Assembly: GCA_003223975.1 (NCBI GenBank)
Contig: QHXS01000049.1
Location: 1-32,295 of the forward strand
Direction: 5' to 3'
Origin: Acidobacteriota bacterium
Lineage (GTDB): Bacteria > Acidobacteriota > Blastocatellia > Pyrinomonadales > Pyrinomonadaceae
Length of the DNA: 32,295 nucleotides
In this document: positions 24,003 to 31,831 of the stretch, piece after piece
Position numbering within the stretch: the first letter of the stretch is position 1
Layout: each line of letters opens with the position of its first letter
Translations under genes and position numbers: made by a program
The notes under the pieces: generated by a model
Databases searched by the model: none
Seen by the model: only the letters and a program-made list of their open reading frames with translations
What the model was told of the DNA's origin: nothing

Positions 24003-24638
24003 TTGCAGGGAAAATTCATTACTTTCGAGGGAATTGACGGAAGCGGCAAATCCACGCAATTGCGTATGCTTGCTGGAACGCTTCGCGCTCATGGAGTGGA
24101 TTTTATATCGACATTTGAGCCAGGCGATACGCCTCTTGGACGGCGATTACGGGAAGCGTTTCTTGAAACTGAAGAAACCGTCGCCCCGATCGCAGAATTG
24201 CTGTTATTTGCTGCCGACCGCGCTCAGCATGTTGAATTTCTCATCAAACCTGCCCTCGCAGAAGGCCGCATCGTCGTCTCGGACCGCTATGCCGACGCAA
24301 CATTTGCTTACCAGGGCGCAGGCAGGGGATTTGAAGTAGAAACCGTTAATGAGGTGATAGCGTTGGCGACCGGCGGCTTGAAACCTGATTTGACGATCTT
24401 CTTTGACATCACGGTCGAGCTTGCTCTTGAACGGATGATCGCACACGAAAAGGGCGCGCGGGTAAAGAACCGAATGGACGCCGAAACCGCCGATTTTTAC
24501 ACACGCGTACGTGACGCGTATCATGGGATCGCGGAGCGCGAACCCGAGCGTTTCAGGATCATCGACGCAAACGGTTCGGTGGATGAAACGCATGAAAAAG
24601 TGGCTGAATTGATCACGGATTTTCTAGATTTAAAGTAA
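24003..24638 (+). CDS. tmk: Thymidylate kinase
   Basis: Tmk phosphorylates dTMP to dTDP. The 211-residue protein begins with KFITFEGIDGSGKSTQLRML (the P-loop). It has the FEPGDTPLGRRLRE segment (most homologues read EPGGTPLG), SDRYADATFAYQGAGRG, and the LID-type RMDAETADFYTRVRDAY. The start appears to be a TTG at 24003, because no ATG or GTG lies between the upstream stop and the conserved first strand; the next ATG is inside the P-loop helix. It lies eight bases after hfq and three before holB. Confidence 0.93.
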   Translation: MQGKFITFEGIDGSGKSTQLRMLAGTLRAHGVDFISTFEPGDTPLGRRLREAFLETEETVAPIAELLLFAADRAQHVEFLIKPALAEGRIVVSDRYADATFAYQGAGRGFEVETVNEVIALATGGLKPDLTIFFDITVELALERMIAHEKGARVKNRMDAETADFYTRVRDAYHGIAEREPERFRIIDANGSVDETHEKVAELITDFLDLK

Positions 24639-24641
24639 AAG

Positions 24642-25670
24642 ATGTTTTCGAACTTGATCGGCAATCAAAGAGTAAAGGATTCGCTCCTGCAATTGCTCCG
24701 AAGCGAACGTGTCCCGAATTCTCTTTTGTTTGCGGGGCCCGAAGGCGTCGGAAAGAAGCAGTTTGCGATCGAGCTTGCTAGATCGTTTGTTTGCCAAACC
24801 GGGAAATTGGCATGCGGAACTTGTACAGCATGCAAACGAGTCGGGCTATTTAACACGCCGACTTCCGAAAAAGGCGACGACTACGATCTTGTTTTCTTCG
24901 GTGAACATTCCGATGTCGGGATCGTTATTCCATACAAGCGAAACTTGCGTGTCGGCGCGATCAGAGCGTTGGAAATTCAGTCGAATTATCGGCCTTTTGA
25001 AGCGCGAGCACGCGTTTTCATTATCGACGACGCCGACAAAATGAACGACGCGGCGTCAAATGCGCTTTTGAAAACACTGGAAGAGCCGTCCTCAACGACA
25101 TATTTGATCCTGATAACCTCGAGACCGGACTCTTTGCTTTCGACGATTCGTTCGCGTTGCCAAATGATCAGGTTCGCTCCGGTTGCCGAAACCGAGCTCG
25201 AAGATCTGCTCGTTAAAAGGCGGAAATTCAACCCTAAAGACGCAAAGCTTGCCGCACGGATCGCAAATGGACAGGTGGCGACAGCGTTAACCATCGACCT
25301 AGACAAATTTCGGTCGCAGCGAGTCACCCAACTGTCGGTAATTGAAAAGGCGTTCATCAACGTCGACCGCGCCGCGTTGCTGCGATCGGCCGAACAGATG
25401 AATGATGCAAAGAACAAAGACTTGTTTGAAGAAAATCTCGCGATCCTCGAAACGCTGATCCGCGATATGTGGATGATGAAAAACGCCTCGCTTCCCGAAG
25501 CGATACGAAATTTCGATATCGCGGAGGAGCTTGAACGTGTTTCGCCTGAGATCGATCCGCGACAGTTAGGGGCCGCATTGAACGAAATTGAATCTCTGCG
25601 ACAGTCGCTTGCCGTGAATATCAATCGAAAATCGGCGACCGATGCGCTTTTTATGAAGATCGCGGCGTAA
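24642..25670 (+). CDS. holB: DNA polymerase III subunit delta-prime
   Basis: HolB is the clamp-loader subunit that helps load the beta clamp. The 342-residue protein has FSNLIGNQRVKDSLL, a P-loop-like GPEGVGKKQF (32-41) and a zinc-binding cysteine set at residues 51, 58, 61 and 64. VFIIDDADKMNDAASNALLK and the SRC arginine-finger motif RSRCQMIRF follow. The tmk-holB order with three bases between them is a classic arrangement. The C-terminal collar region is poorly conserved as usual. DnaX is excluded by length and the degenerate ATP site. Confidence 0.92.
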   Translation: MFSNLIGNQRVKDSLLQLLRSERVPNSLLFAGPEGVGKKQFAIELARSFVCQTGKLACGTCTACKRVGLFNTPTSEKGDDYDLVFFGEHSDVGIVIPYKRNLRVGAIRALEIQSNYRPFEARARVFIIDDADKMNDAASNALLKTLEEPSSTTYLILITSRPDSLLSTIRSRCQMIRFAPVAETELEDLLVKRRKFNPKDAKLAARIANGQVATALTIDLDKFRSQRVTQLSVIEKAFINVDRAALLRSAEQMNDAKNKDLFEENLAILETLIRDMWMMKNASLPEAIRNFDIAEELERVSPEIDPRQLGAALNEIESLRQSLAVNINRKSATDALFMKIAA

Positions 25671-25746
25671 TTTTGGGAACAAAATCTTCGCGGCGGTTTC
25701 TAATCCGTTGTAAAATTCTTTAAACATCAGACGGGAGAGAAGAGAG

Positions 25747-26472
25747 ATGAAACATTTCCTTTTGACCGCAGCATTTCTGTTACTGGGCTTTGTGTTTGTA
25801 AACGTACTGGCTGCACAGGACAGCCCAAAGGTTATTAACGGCGGTGTTTTGAACGGCAAGGCAGTAAGATTGCCAAAACCTGCTTATCCGGCCGAGGCGA
25901 GAGCGGCGAAATTCGAAGGCGCGGTCGCTGTTAAGGTAACGGTCGATGAAGAAGGCAACGTGATCGAGGCTGAGGCAGACGCTGTGGGATCGACCGTTGT
26001 TCGATCGAATGACGATGGCTTGAAAGAGACCGTAAAAGGAGAGCTGCCGGACGCAAGCCTCGTCGAAGCCGCGCGAGCCGCGGCATTGGAAGCAAAATTT
26101 TCTCCAACGCGTTTAAGCGGCGAGCCGGTGAGGGTCACGGGGTTTATCACATATAGCTTTCAAGCAAACGCAGCCAAGTCTATTAACGGCGGTGTATTGA
26201 ACGGAAAGGCCGTCAGCTTACCATCACCTGAATATCCGGCGGCCGGAAAAGCGGTTAAGGCAAGCGGTACGGTGAGCGTTCAGATCCTGATCGACGAGAA
26301 CGGCGATGTTATTTCCGCGGCGGCCGTGAGCGGGCACCCGCTTCTGCGAGTCTCGGCTGTGGAAGCAGCGAAAATGGCGAAGTTCAGCCCGACACGTTTG
26401 AAAGGCGAGCCGGTTAAGGTCAGCGGGGTTCTTACCTACAATTTTGTTCTTCCTGACGACGGAAGCAATTAA
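25747..26472 (+). CDS. Exported protein with two tandem TonB C-terminal domains
   Basis: The 241-residue protein has a signal peptide (MKHFLLTAAFLLLGFVFVNV, cleavage near LAAQD) and then two TonB_C-type domains. Each is headed by an almost identical INGGVLNGKAV stretch (residues about 31 and 140) and contains YPAEARAAKFEGAVAVKVTV or YPAAGKAVKASGTVSVQILI. Each ends with AKFSPTRLSGEPVRVTG or AKFSPTRLKGEPVKVSG. No transmembrane anchor or Pro-rich linker links it to ExbB/ExbD, so it is probably a soluble periplasmic or anchored binding module rather than an energy transducer. A GGGAGAGAAGAGAG purine-rich tract precedes the ATG. TAAAAT at 25711-25716 is a possible -10 box. Confidence 0.85.
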   Translation: MKHFLLTAAFLLLGFVFVNVLAAQDSPKVINGGVLNGKAVRLPKPAYPAEARAAKFEGAVAVKVTVDEEGNVIEAEADAVGSTVVRSNDDGLKETVKGELPDASLVEAARAAALEAKFSPTRLSGEPVRVTGFITYSFQANAAKSINGGVLNGKAVSLPSPEYPAAGKAVKASGTVSVQILIDENGDVISAAAVSGHPLLRVSAVEAAKMAKFSPTRLKGEPVKVSGVLTYNFVLPDDGSN

Positions 26473-26475
26473 TAG

Positions 26476-26481
26476 TAAAAT
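26476..26481 (+). promoter_or_regulatory. Possible -10 element at leaderless position before the DUF2752 gene
   Basis: TAAAAT (26476-26481) ends seven bases before the first base of the GTG start at 26488, the distance expected for a leaderless transcript. No Shine-Dalgarno sequence and no convincing -35 element are visible. Confidence 0.35.
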
Positions 26482-26487
26482 TGTTGT

Positions 26488-26922
26488 GTGACGGCGGGGC
26501 AATCAGTTCTTAGTACAAATTCGATTTCGATTCGCGGACTCGCTATAGCCGGCGTTGGAGCGATGGTGCTGGGTGCCGGTGTAGTTTGGTATTTCGATCC
26601 GACGACGGCCAGCTTCTTTCCGTTCTGCCCTCTTCTGCGGTTTACCGGTTTCGCATGCCCGGGATGTGGTTTGACGCGTGGACTGCACGCGTTGCTTCAC
26701 GGTGATGTTCTGACCGCTCTTGATTTCAATGCCCTGATCCCGCTGTTTCTTTTAGTCTTTGGATACCTTTTCGCGTCTCTTTTATCGATCGCAGTTCGCG
26801 GCCGCGGATTGATGGTCGAAAAATGGAATCTTTGGATCCTGTGGGGACTTCTTGCGGCGATGATAGCTTTCGGCGTACTTAGAAACCTGCCGTTTTATCC
26901 ATTTACGATCTTGTATCCGTAG
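26488..26922 (+). CDS. DUF2752 membrane protein
   Basis: The 144-residue protein has the DUF2752 signature FCPLLRFTGFACPGCGLTRG followed by LHALLHGD, flanked by membrane segments. These are about residues 17-36 (IAGVGAMVLGAGVVWYF), 77-101 (ALIPLFLLVFGYLFASLLSI) and 113-133. Two cysteines in CPGC suggest a metal or redox site, but the family has no known function. The start is a GTG at 26488, as no ATG lies before the first membrane helix. It lies 15 bases after the TonB-like gene. The gene is followed by an inverted-repeat region separating it from convergent ispG. Confidence 0.83.
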   Translation: MTAGQSVLSTNSISIRGLAIAGVGAMVLGAGVVWYFDPTTASFFPFCPLLRFTGFACPGCGLTRGLHALLHGDVLTALDFNALIPLFLLVFGYLFASLLSIAVRGRGLMVEKWNLWILWGLLAAMIAFGVLRNLPFYPFTILYP

Positions 26923-26999
26923 GGAAAGGCTGAACCCGAGCGATAACGAGGGTGTCGGTTGGGCACGCCATAAGAACACCCTTCCCTACCGGTCGGGTT
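26919..26999. repeat. Nested inverted repeats between convergent DUF2752 gene and ispG
   Basis: Three arm pairs share this short stretch. GTAGGGAA (26919-26926) pairs with TTCCCTAC (26982-26989), AGGGTGT (26949-26955) with ACACCCT (26976-26982), and AACCCGA (26933-26939) with TCGGGTT (26993-26999). The first two can nest; the third would compete with the first. It may work as a bidirectional transcription end or may be a copy of a dispersed element. Confidence 0.55.
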
Positions 27000-27012
27000 T
27001 CTGCCTGTGATT

Positions 27013-28122
27013 CTACGTGATCTGTACCAGCGGCTTTTCGGTAGCTAAAGAGTGGGCTTTGAAGCCTTCTTTGCGGAGGATCTCTACTTCTTTTACGAAC
27101 TCTTCGACGATGTCCTCGCCTGATACACGTCGCATCGGGACGCCATCTTTGAAGATCATCCCGACATTCCTGCCAAACGTGATACCGAGTTGCGAATCGT
27201 GCGCTTCGCCGGGGCCGTTCACCGCGCAGCCCATGATCGAAAGATGGAGAGGCTCTTCGACGTGTGCTAACCGGCGTTCGACCTCCGTGACGATCTCGAC
27301 AAAGTTGTCGATGTCGAGACGCCCGCAAGTTGGGCAAGCGACAACCGTAACCCCACGTTTGCGCAATTCAAGCGACTTCAAAATTTCCCAACCGACGCGA
27401 ACTTCTTCGTGCGGCTCGGCTGCTAAGCTGACGCGGATCGTGTCGCCGATGCCGTCGTGAAGCAGTACGCCCAGACCGATCGCAGATTTTATCGTGCCGC
27501 CAAATGGCGTCCCGGCTTCGGTCACGCCAAGATGCAGCGGGTAGTCGACCTTCGCCGCCATCAGACGATAAGCCGCGACCATTCGGTTCACGTCCGACGC
27601 TTTGAGCGAAATAATGATGTCGCCAAATCCAAGATCTTCGAGGATCTTGATGTGCCGCATTCCCGATTCGACCATCGCTTCGGGCGTCGCGGTGCCGTAT
27701 TTTTTAAGCAGGTCCTTTTCAAGCGAGCCGCCATTTACACCGATGCGGATCGGAACCTTCTGTGCTTCCGCCGCACGAACAACCTCGCGAACCCGATCGA
27801 TCGAACCGATGTTGCCGGGATTGATACGAAGCTTGTCGATGCCCGCATCGAGCGCTTTCAGCGCCAGCTTGTAGTGGAAATGAATGTCGGCGACGATCGG
27901 CACTTCGGTCCGCTTTCGGATCTCGTACATCGCGGCCGCCGCATCATCGTCAGGCACCGCGATGCGGACGATCTCGCACCCGGCGTCGACCATTTCTTCG
28001 ATCTGCCGAATGGTCGCATCAACATCGGTCGTGTCGGTCTTCGTCATCGACTGAACGACCACCGGCGCACCCCCGCCGATCTGAATATCGCGAACTTTAA
28101 CCGCTCGAGAAACTCGTTTCAT
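27013..28122 (-). CDS. ispG: 4-hydroxy-3-methylbut-2-en-1-yl diphosphate synthase (flavodoxin)
   Basis: IspG reduces MEcPP to HMBPP in the MEP isoprenoid pathway, using a [4Fe-4S] cluster. The 369-residue protein has the TIM-barrel start VVVQSMTKTDTTDVDATIRQ, then IVADIHFHYKLALKAL, LRINPGNIG and GVTEAGTPFGGTIKS. The C-terminal cluster-binding half has CPTCGRLDIDN and MGCAVNGPGEA, whose three cysteines are the expected ligands. The usual GE-x-x-x-A-D ending appears here as GEAHDSQLGI. ATG 28122 is preferred to a GTG at 28143. It is the last gene of a dxr-rseP-ispG cluster, 70 bases after rseP. Confidence 0.94.
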   Translation of the reverse strand: MKRVSRAVKVRDIQIGGGAPVVVQSMTKTDTTDVDATIRQIEEMVDAGCEIVRIAVPDDDAAAAMYEIRKRTEVPIVADIHFHYKLALKALDAGIDKLRINPGNIGSIDRVREVVRAAEAQKVPIRIGVNGGSLEKDLLKKYGTATPEAMVESGMRHIKILEDLGFGDIIISLKASDVNRMVAAYRLMAAKVDYPLHLGVTEAGTPFGGTIKSAIGLGVLLHDGIGDTIRVSLAAEPHEEVRVGWEILKSLELRKRGVTVVACPTCGRLDIDNFVEIVTEVERRLAHVEEPLHLSIMGCAVNGPGEAHDSQLGITFGRNVGMIFKDGVPMRRVSGEDIVEEFVKEVEILRKEGFKAHSLATEKPLVQIT

Positions 28123-28192
28123 ACCAAATTCTTGCCACAGCACACGGAGAAACGACCTTAAAATTCTCGGTTCCGTCGGTGGCTAAACTCGC

Positions 28193-29557
28193 TTAGAAAA
28201 ACTTCGACACGTCTAAAAACAGGGTAAACACCATCAACAGCAAAATGACTGCCAGTCCGGTTAGCTGGATGCGCTCTTTCCATGCCATCGACAAAGTTTT
28301 GCCGAACCACGACATCACCTTTTCGATCGCCAAAACCAGGATCTGGCCGCCATCAAGCAACGGTATCGGCAGCAAATTAAATACACCGAGGTTTAAGCTG
28401 ATGACCGCAAGGATCGAAAACAATCCGACAAAACCCTCATCCTTTACGACTGATGCGATTATTCCTACGATACCCACCGGTCCCGACAGCCCTGCATCTT
28501 TCACCGCTCGCTGGCCGCTAAAAAGCTGGCCGAAAACGCGCCCAGTCAATGCGATGATCTCGTAATTCGAACTTACTGCGAAATTCGCCGCGTCAACTAT
28601 CCCGGCAGGTTCGCGAATCTTACTGGCAATTCCGCGAAGCGCGATCCCGATTCGGGCCTGACCAGTTTCCTGCACGATCGCCGTCATATGAAGCTGAAGT
28701 CGTTCGCCGTTTCGTTCAACACCGACGGTCAAGGGAACGTCCTTGTTCTTTTGAACAAGCGTCATGAAGTTGCCCGAGTTCTTCACGTTCTCGCCGTTAA
28801 CCGATACGATTCGGTCGCGCGCCTGCATTCCAGCAGCTTGAGCAGGTGAACCGTCATCAACGGTTGAAACCATGACCTGCTCGATGCCAACCTCTGGCTT
28901 CATCTCTACATCGCCGATTCCCTGTCCCTTTTTATCGACCCGGGCAGGCGTGATCGTTAACGGAAGTTTTTCGCCGTTGCGTTCGACAGTTATCGGCAGT
29001 GGTTTGTCCGGTGATATGGCGGCACCAGTCTCGATCTTTCGCCATGTTGGGTTTGATTCACCCTCGAATGCAACGATCTTGTCTCCTGCTTGCAGTCCCG
29101 CTCGTTCGGCAGCACCATTCGGCGCAACGTAAGAAATGATCGGCTCAGCGATCGACGGAACGCCGTATGCCAATGCACCCGCGAACGGAATCGAAAGCGC
29201 CAGCACGATATTCATGAACGGCCCGCCAAGCATGACGAGGAATTTCTGCCATCGCGGGCGAAGCTCGTATAGCTCGGATTCGGGCACTTTTTCACCAGAA
29301 GAATCGCCACCTTCAAGAGGCGCGGTGGCCTCATCGCCATAGAGCTTCACGTATGCTCCGAGTGGGATCGCCGAAATTCGATAATCGGTGTGACCGACCT
29401 TGAAGCCCCAAATTCGCGGCCCGAGACCAAAAAATGAATAGGCCTCGACACGCATCCCGAAAAGTTTTGCGACCAGAAAATGGCCAAATTCGTGGATGTT
29501 TATCGCCACGCCAAGGACGAAAATGACTGCAAGTATGACCAACAAAATATCCGACAT
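28193..29557 (-). CDS. rseP: Site-2 metalloprotease RseP with two PDZ domains
   Basis: RseP cleaves membrane-embedded anti-sigma factors and signal-peptide remnants. The 454-residue protein has the zinc motif HEFGHFLVAK in its first helix (about residue 22), FFGLGPRIW, and a second motif NLLPIPLLDGGQ with the third zinc-binding aspartate. Between them are two PDZ-like domains (APNGAAERAGLQAGDKIVAF and DGSPAQAAGMQARDRIVSVN). Four membrane segments are visible, at the N-terminus, near residue 110, near 380 and near 430. It lies 20 bases after dxr, matching the common dxr-rseP cluster. A likely anti-sigma-factor substrate is not in the window. Confidence 0.94.
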   Translation of the reverse strand: MSDILLVILAVIFVLGVAINIHEFGHFLVAKLFGMRVEAYSFFGLGPRIWGFKVGHTDYRISAIPLGAYVKLYGDEATAPLEGGDSSGEKVPESELYELRPRWQKFLVMLGGPFMNIVLALSIPFAGALAYGVPSIAEPIISYVAPNGAAERAGLQAGDKIVAFEGESNPTWRKIETGAAISPDKPLPITVERNGEKLPLTITPARVDKKGQGIGDVEMKPEVGIEQVMVSTVDDGSPAQAAGMQARDRIVSVNGENVKNSGNFMTLVQKNKDVPLTVGVERNGERLQLHMTAIVQETGQARIGIALRGIASKIREPAGIVDAANFAVSSNYEIIALTGRVFGQLFSGQRAVKDAGLSGPVGIVGIIASVVKDEGFVGLFSILAVISLNLGVFNLLPIPLLDGGQILVLAIEKVMSWFGKTLSMAWKERIQLTGLAVILLLMVFTLFLDVSKFF

Positions 29558-29577
29558 AATTCCAAAAAACCTTTGAT

Positions 29578-30786
29578 TTAGAGCGAAACCGGCCGGGCCG
29601 CGTTGTAATGTATTACGCGTCCCGGGGCCAATTCGTTCAGCTTGATTGTAGCGCGTTCGCGTCCCCAGGCATCGGCATCAAGGACCGCGTCCAGCGAATC
29701 CGCAGGAGCGGTTGAATGTTCTTTAATCACGGCTTCGTTGATCGCGGCGATGTCGTCCAACCCGATCTTCTCATCCAAAAACGCCTCGACGGCGACCTCG
29801 TTCGCGGCGTTCAGAACCGCTGGCGTCGTACCGCCTTTCTTTAAGGCGTCATAAGCGAGGCTCAGACAGGGAAATCGCTCAAGGTCGGGATCCTCAAACG
29901 TCAGGCCGCTCATCGACCGCAGATCGAGCGGTTCGAGACAGTTTGCCTGCCGCTGCGGGTAAGTCAATGCGTATTGGATCGGATGCCGCATATCGGTTAC
30001 GCCCATCTGCGCGATCACCGATCCATCAACCATTTCGACCATCGAGTGGACCACCGATTGCGGATGCACGATCACCGAGATCTGATCGGCGTCGAAGCCG
30101 AACAGCCATTTTGCCTCGATCACCTCAAGGCCCTTGTTCATCAGCGTAGCCGAATCGATCGTGATCTTTTCGCCCATTTTCCAATTTGGATGATCAAGCG
30201 CTTCAGCACGCGTTGCGCCGGCCATCTGTTCTTTCGTTTTCTCGCGAAACGGACCGCCGGACGCCGTCAAGATCAGCCTTTTTACTTCGCTCTTTTTCTC
30301 GCCGCGAAGGCACTGGTGGATCGCATTGTGCTCGCTGTCAACCGGTATTATTTCCGCGCCGGATCTGGCGGCAGCGGCAGTCATCAACTCGCCGGCCATA
30401 ACGAGCGTTTCCTTGTTCGCAAGAGCGATACGTTTTCCCGCCTCGATCGCACGAAGCGTTGGAACAAACCCCACTGCACCGACGGTTGCAGAAACCACGC
30501 ATTGGGCTGCGGGATGCGTTGCGACCGCGACAAGGCCTTTTGAATTGAGGTCGATATTCGGAATCTCCGCTTTAAGACGATGCAGTTCCTTTCCAAGTGT
30601 CTCGGCGCAAATTTCGTCGTCGCAAGAAACCATTTCGGGTTTAAATTTTGCGATCTGTTCTGCAAACAACTGCATATTACGGCCTGCAGCCATCGCAACT
30701 ACGCGTATATTGCCGAGATGTTCAACTACTTTTAGCGTGTTTTGCCCAATGGAACCGGTCGAGCCTAGGATGGAAATGGCCTTCAT
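29578..30786 (-). CDS. dxr: 1-deoxy-D-xylulose 5-phosphate reductoisomerase
   Basis: Dxr rearranges and reduces DXP to MEP, the first committed step of the MEP pathway, with NADPH. The 402-residue protein begins with the NADPH-binding ISILGSTGSIGQNTLKVVE and has IALANKETLVMAGELM. The catalytic block is PVDSEHNAIHQCL (metal-binding Asp and Glu), followed by TASGGPFR, HPNWKMGEKITIDSATLMNK and GLEVIEAKWLF. Length is typical. It heads a minus-strand cluster with rseP and ispG, so two MEP enzymes are linked to the intramembrane protease. The promoter must lie in the 124 bases shared with the divergent small-protein gene; no clear hexamers are seen. Confidence 0.96.
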   Translation of the reverse strand: MKAISILGSTGSIGQNTLKVVEHLGNIRVVAMAAGRNMQLFAEQIAKFKPEMVSCDDEICAETLGKELHRLKAEIPNIDLNSKGLVAVATHPAAQCVVSATVGAVGFVPTLRAIEAGKRIALANKETLVMAGELMTAAAARSGAEIIPVDSEHNAIHQCLRGEKKSEVKRLILTASGGPFREKTKEQMAGATRAEALDHPNWKMGEKITIDSATLMNKGLEVIEAKWLFGFDADQISVIVHPQSVVHSMVEMVDGSVIAQMGVTDMRHPIQYALTYPQRQANCLEPLDLRSMSGLTFEDPDLERFPCLSLAYDALKKGGTTPAVLNAANEVAVEAFLDEKIGLDDIAAINEAVIKEHSTAPADSLDAVLDADAWGRERATIKLNELAPGRVIHYNAARPVSL

Positions 30787-30910
30787 AAACGAACAAATAG
30801 ATTAACACACTGTTAGAGGCACGGTGATTGCAGGAGTAATAATGCTCTCCAATGCCGTATTAAAGCGGTGCGCATGTTTGGCATGCGAAAAGCGACAAAA
30901 GGAGAAAGTT

Positions 30911-31204
30911 ATGAAAAAAATACTTTTATCAATATCAGTAATTCTTGGATCGATAACGATTTTTCCGTCTGTTTCCACTGCAGCTGTGGCCGCAAATAGC
31001 GCCAGCAGCGGGCAGGTCGTTTACATGCGGGCTCGTCAACCTCGCTGGCGAACACGTCGGAGCGTGACCCAAACACGTGTTGTTTGGCGAATGGGTCGGC
31101 GGTATCGCGAAACTTATCGAATAACCTACCGGCCGAACGGCAGGGTGCGAACTCAACTTATTAGCCGAGTGCCACTGTCCGGAAGGTTTTACCGGAATTA
31201 CTAA
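30911..31204 (+). CDS. Small exported arginine-rich protein, unknown function
   Basis: From the ATG at 30911 the product has 97 residues. The signal peptide is MKKILLSISVILGSITIF with cleavage near STA/AVA. The mature part is extremely basic and almost lysine-free: about 18 arginines in the last 58 residues, with many aromatics (for example RWRTRRSVTQTRVVWRMGRR and YRETYRITYRPNGR). An AAAGGAG ribosome binding site seven bases before the ATG fixes the start and rules out the upstream ATG at 30824. I do not recognise the family. It could bind nucleic acids, anionic polymers or the outer surface; that is a guess from composition. It ends at a good terminator. Confidence 0.72.
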   Translation: MKKILLSISVILGSITIFPSVSTAAVAANSASSGQVVYMRARQPRWRTRRSVTQTRVVWRMGRRYRETYRITYRPNGRVRTQLISRVPLSGRFYRNY

Positions 31205-31215
31205 TCGTAATGCGG

Positions 31216-31240
31216 GGCGGGCTTAACGGCCCGCCTTTTT
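31216..31240 (+). terminator. Rho-independent terminator after the arginine-rich protein gene
   Basis: GGCGGGC (31216-31222) pairs with GCCCGCC (31229-31235) around a six-base loop, followed by five T residues (31236-31240). It sits 12 bases after the stop of the small exported protein. The last codons and stop of the convergent DinB-like gene lie inside this hairpin. Confidence 0.85.
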
Positions 31241-31828
31241 GTTTAATCGCCCTGAAAATTCGAACGAAGTTTCCAACCGTTCGGTCTTGAGTTCGCCCGC
31301 TTTCAGTTCTTCTTCAACAAACTTATTGAATTCCGCCGACTTGTTTCGGGGGATACTCAGCGTTTTCCATTCGGACGACCTGAAGTGCTTTGCAAGCAAT
31401 ACGATCTGGCCGATGTGGTAGCTGTAATGCGTCAGTTGACGGTTGATCGCCTCGACTACCGTATGCGGTTCGCCACGGATCGTGATCGTTTTTGCGAAAT
31501 CGTCCGCAGTCAGCGGCTCGATATTGTCGAAAAGCTCTCGCCAGCCGGCTTCCCAAAACTTTTCAAGCGATTTGCGAGTATCTGCGATCATTTCAAATTC
31601 CGTGTCCCGGTTTCGGGTCGGCTTTTCGCCGTCGGACGTTAAGAAATCCGTCCAACGTGAATGCAGGTTTCCGGCGATGTGTTTGACGATGACGGCGATC
31701 GAATTCGCCTCGGCATCGATCGTCCGAAAAAATTCATCGTCCGAGACCTGCTGGATCGCACGCTCCGCCATCTTTTTGTAGTTGCGAAACGAAGCAAGAG
31801 CATCCGCTTTGTAATTTTCAATGAACAT
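31223..31828 (-). CDS. DinB-superfamily protein (DUF1572-like)
   Basis: The 201-residue protein is a four-helix-bundle member of the DinB/YfiT superfamily, resembling DUF1572. The metal-ligand histidines appear in VIVKHIAGNLHSRWTDFL (near residue 50) and in QLTHYSYHIGQIVLLAKH (near 137-141), giving the usual three-His site. Known relatives are metal-dependent thiol-transferases or are uncharacterised. The start is set by a GAGG ribosome binding site and lies three bases after the stop of the STAS-containing gene, so the two are probably cotranscribed. The 3' end overlaps the opposite strand's terminator. Confidence 0.86.
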   Translation of the reverse strand: MFIENYKADALASFRNYKKMAERAIQQVSDDEFFRTIDAEANSIAVIVKHIAGNLHSRWTDFLTSDGEKPTRNRDTEFEMIADTRKSLEKFWEAGWRELFDNIEPLTADDFAKTITIRGEPHTVVEAINRQLTHYSYHIGQIVLLAKHFRSSEWKTLSIPRNKSAEFNKFVEEELKAGELKTERLETSFEFSGRLNKKAGR

Positions 31829-31831
31829 GAT

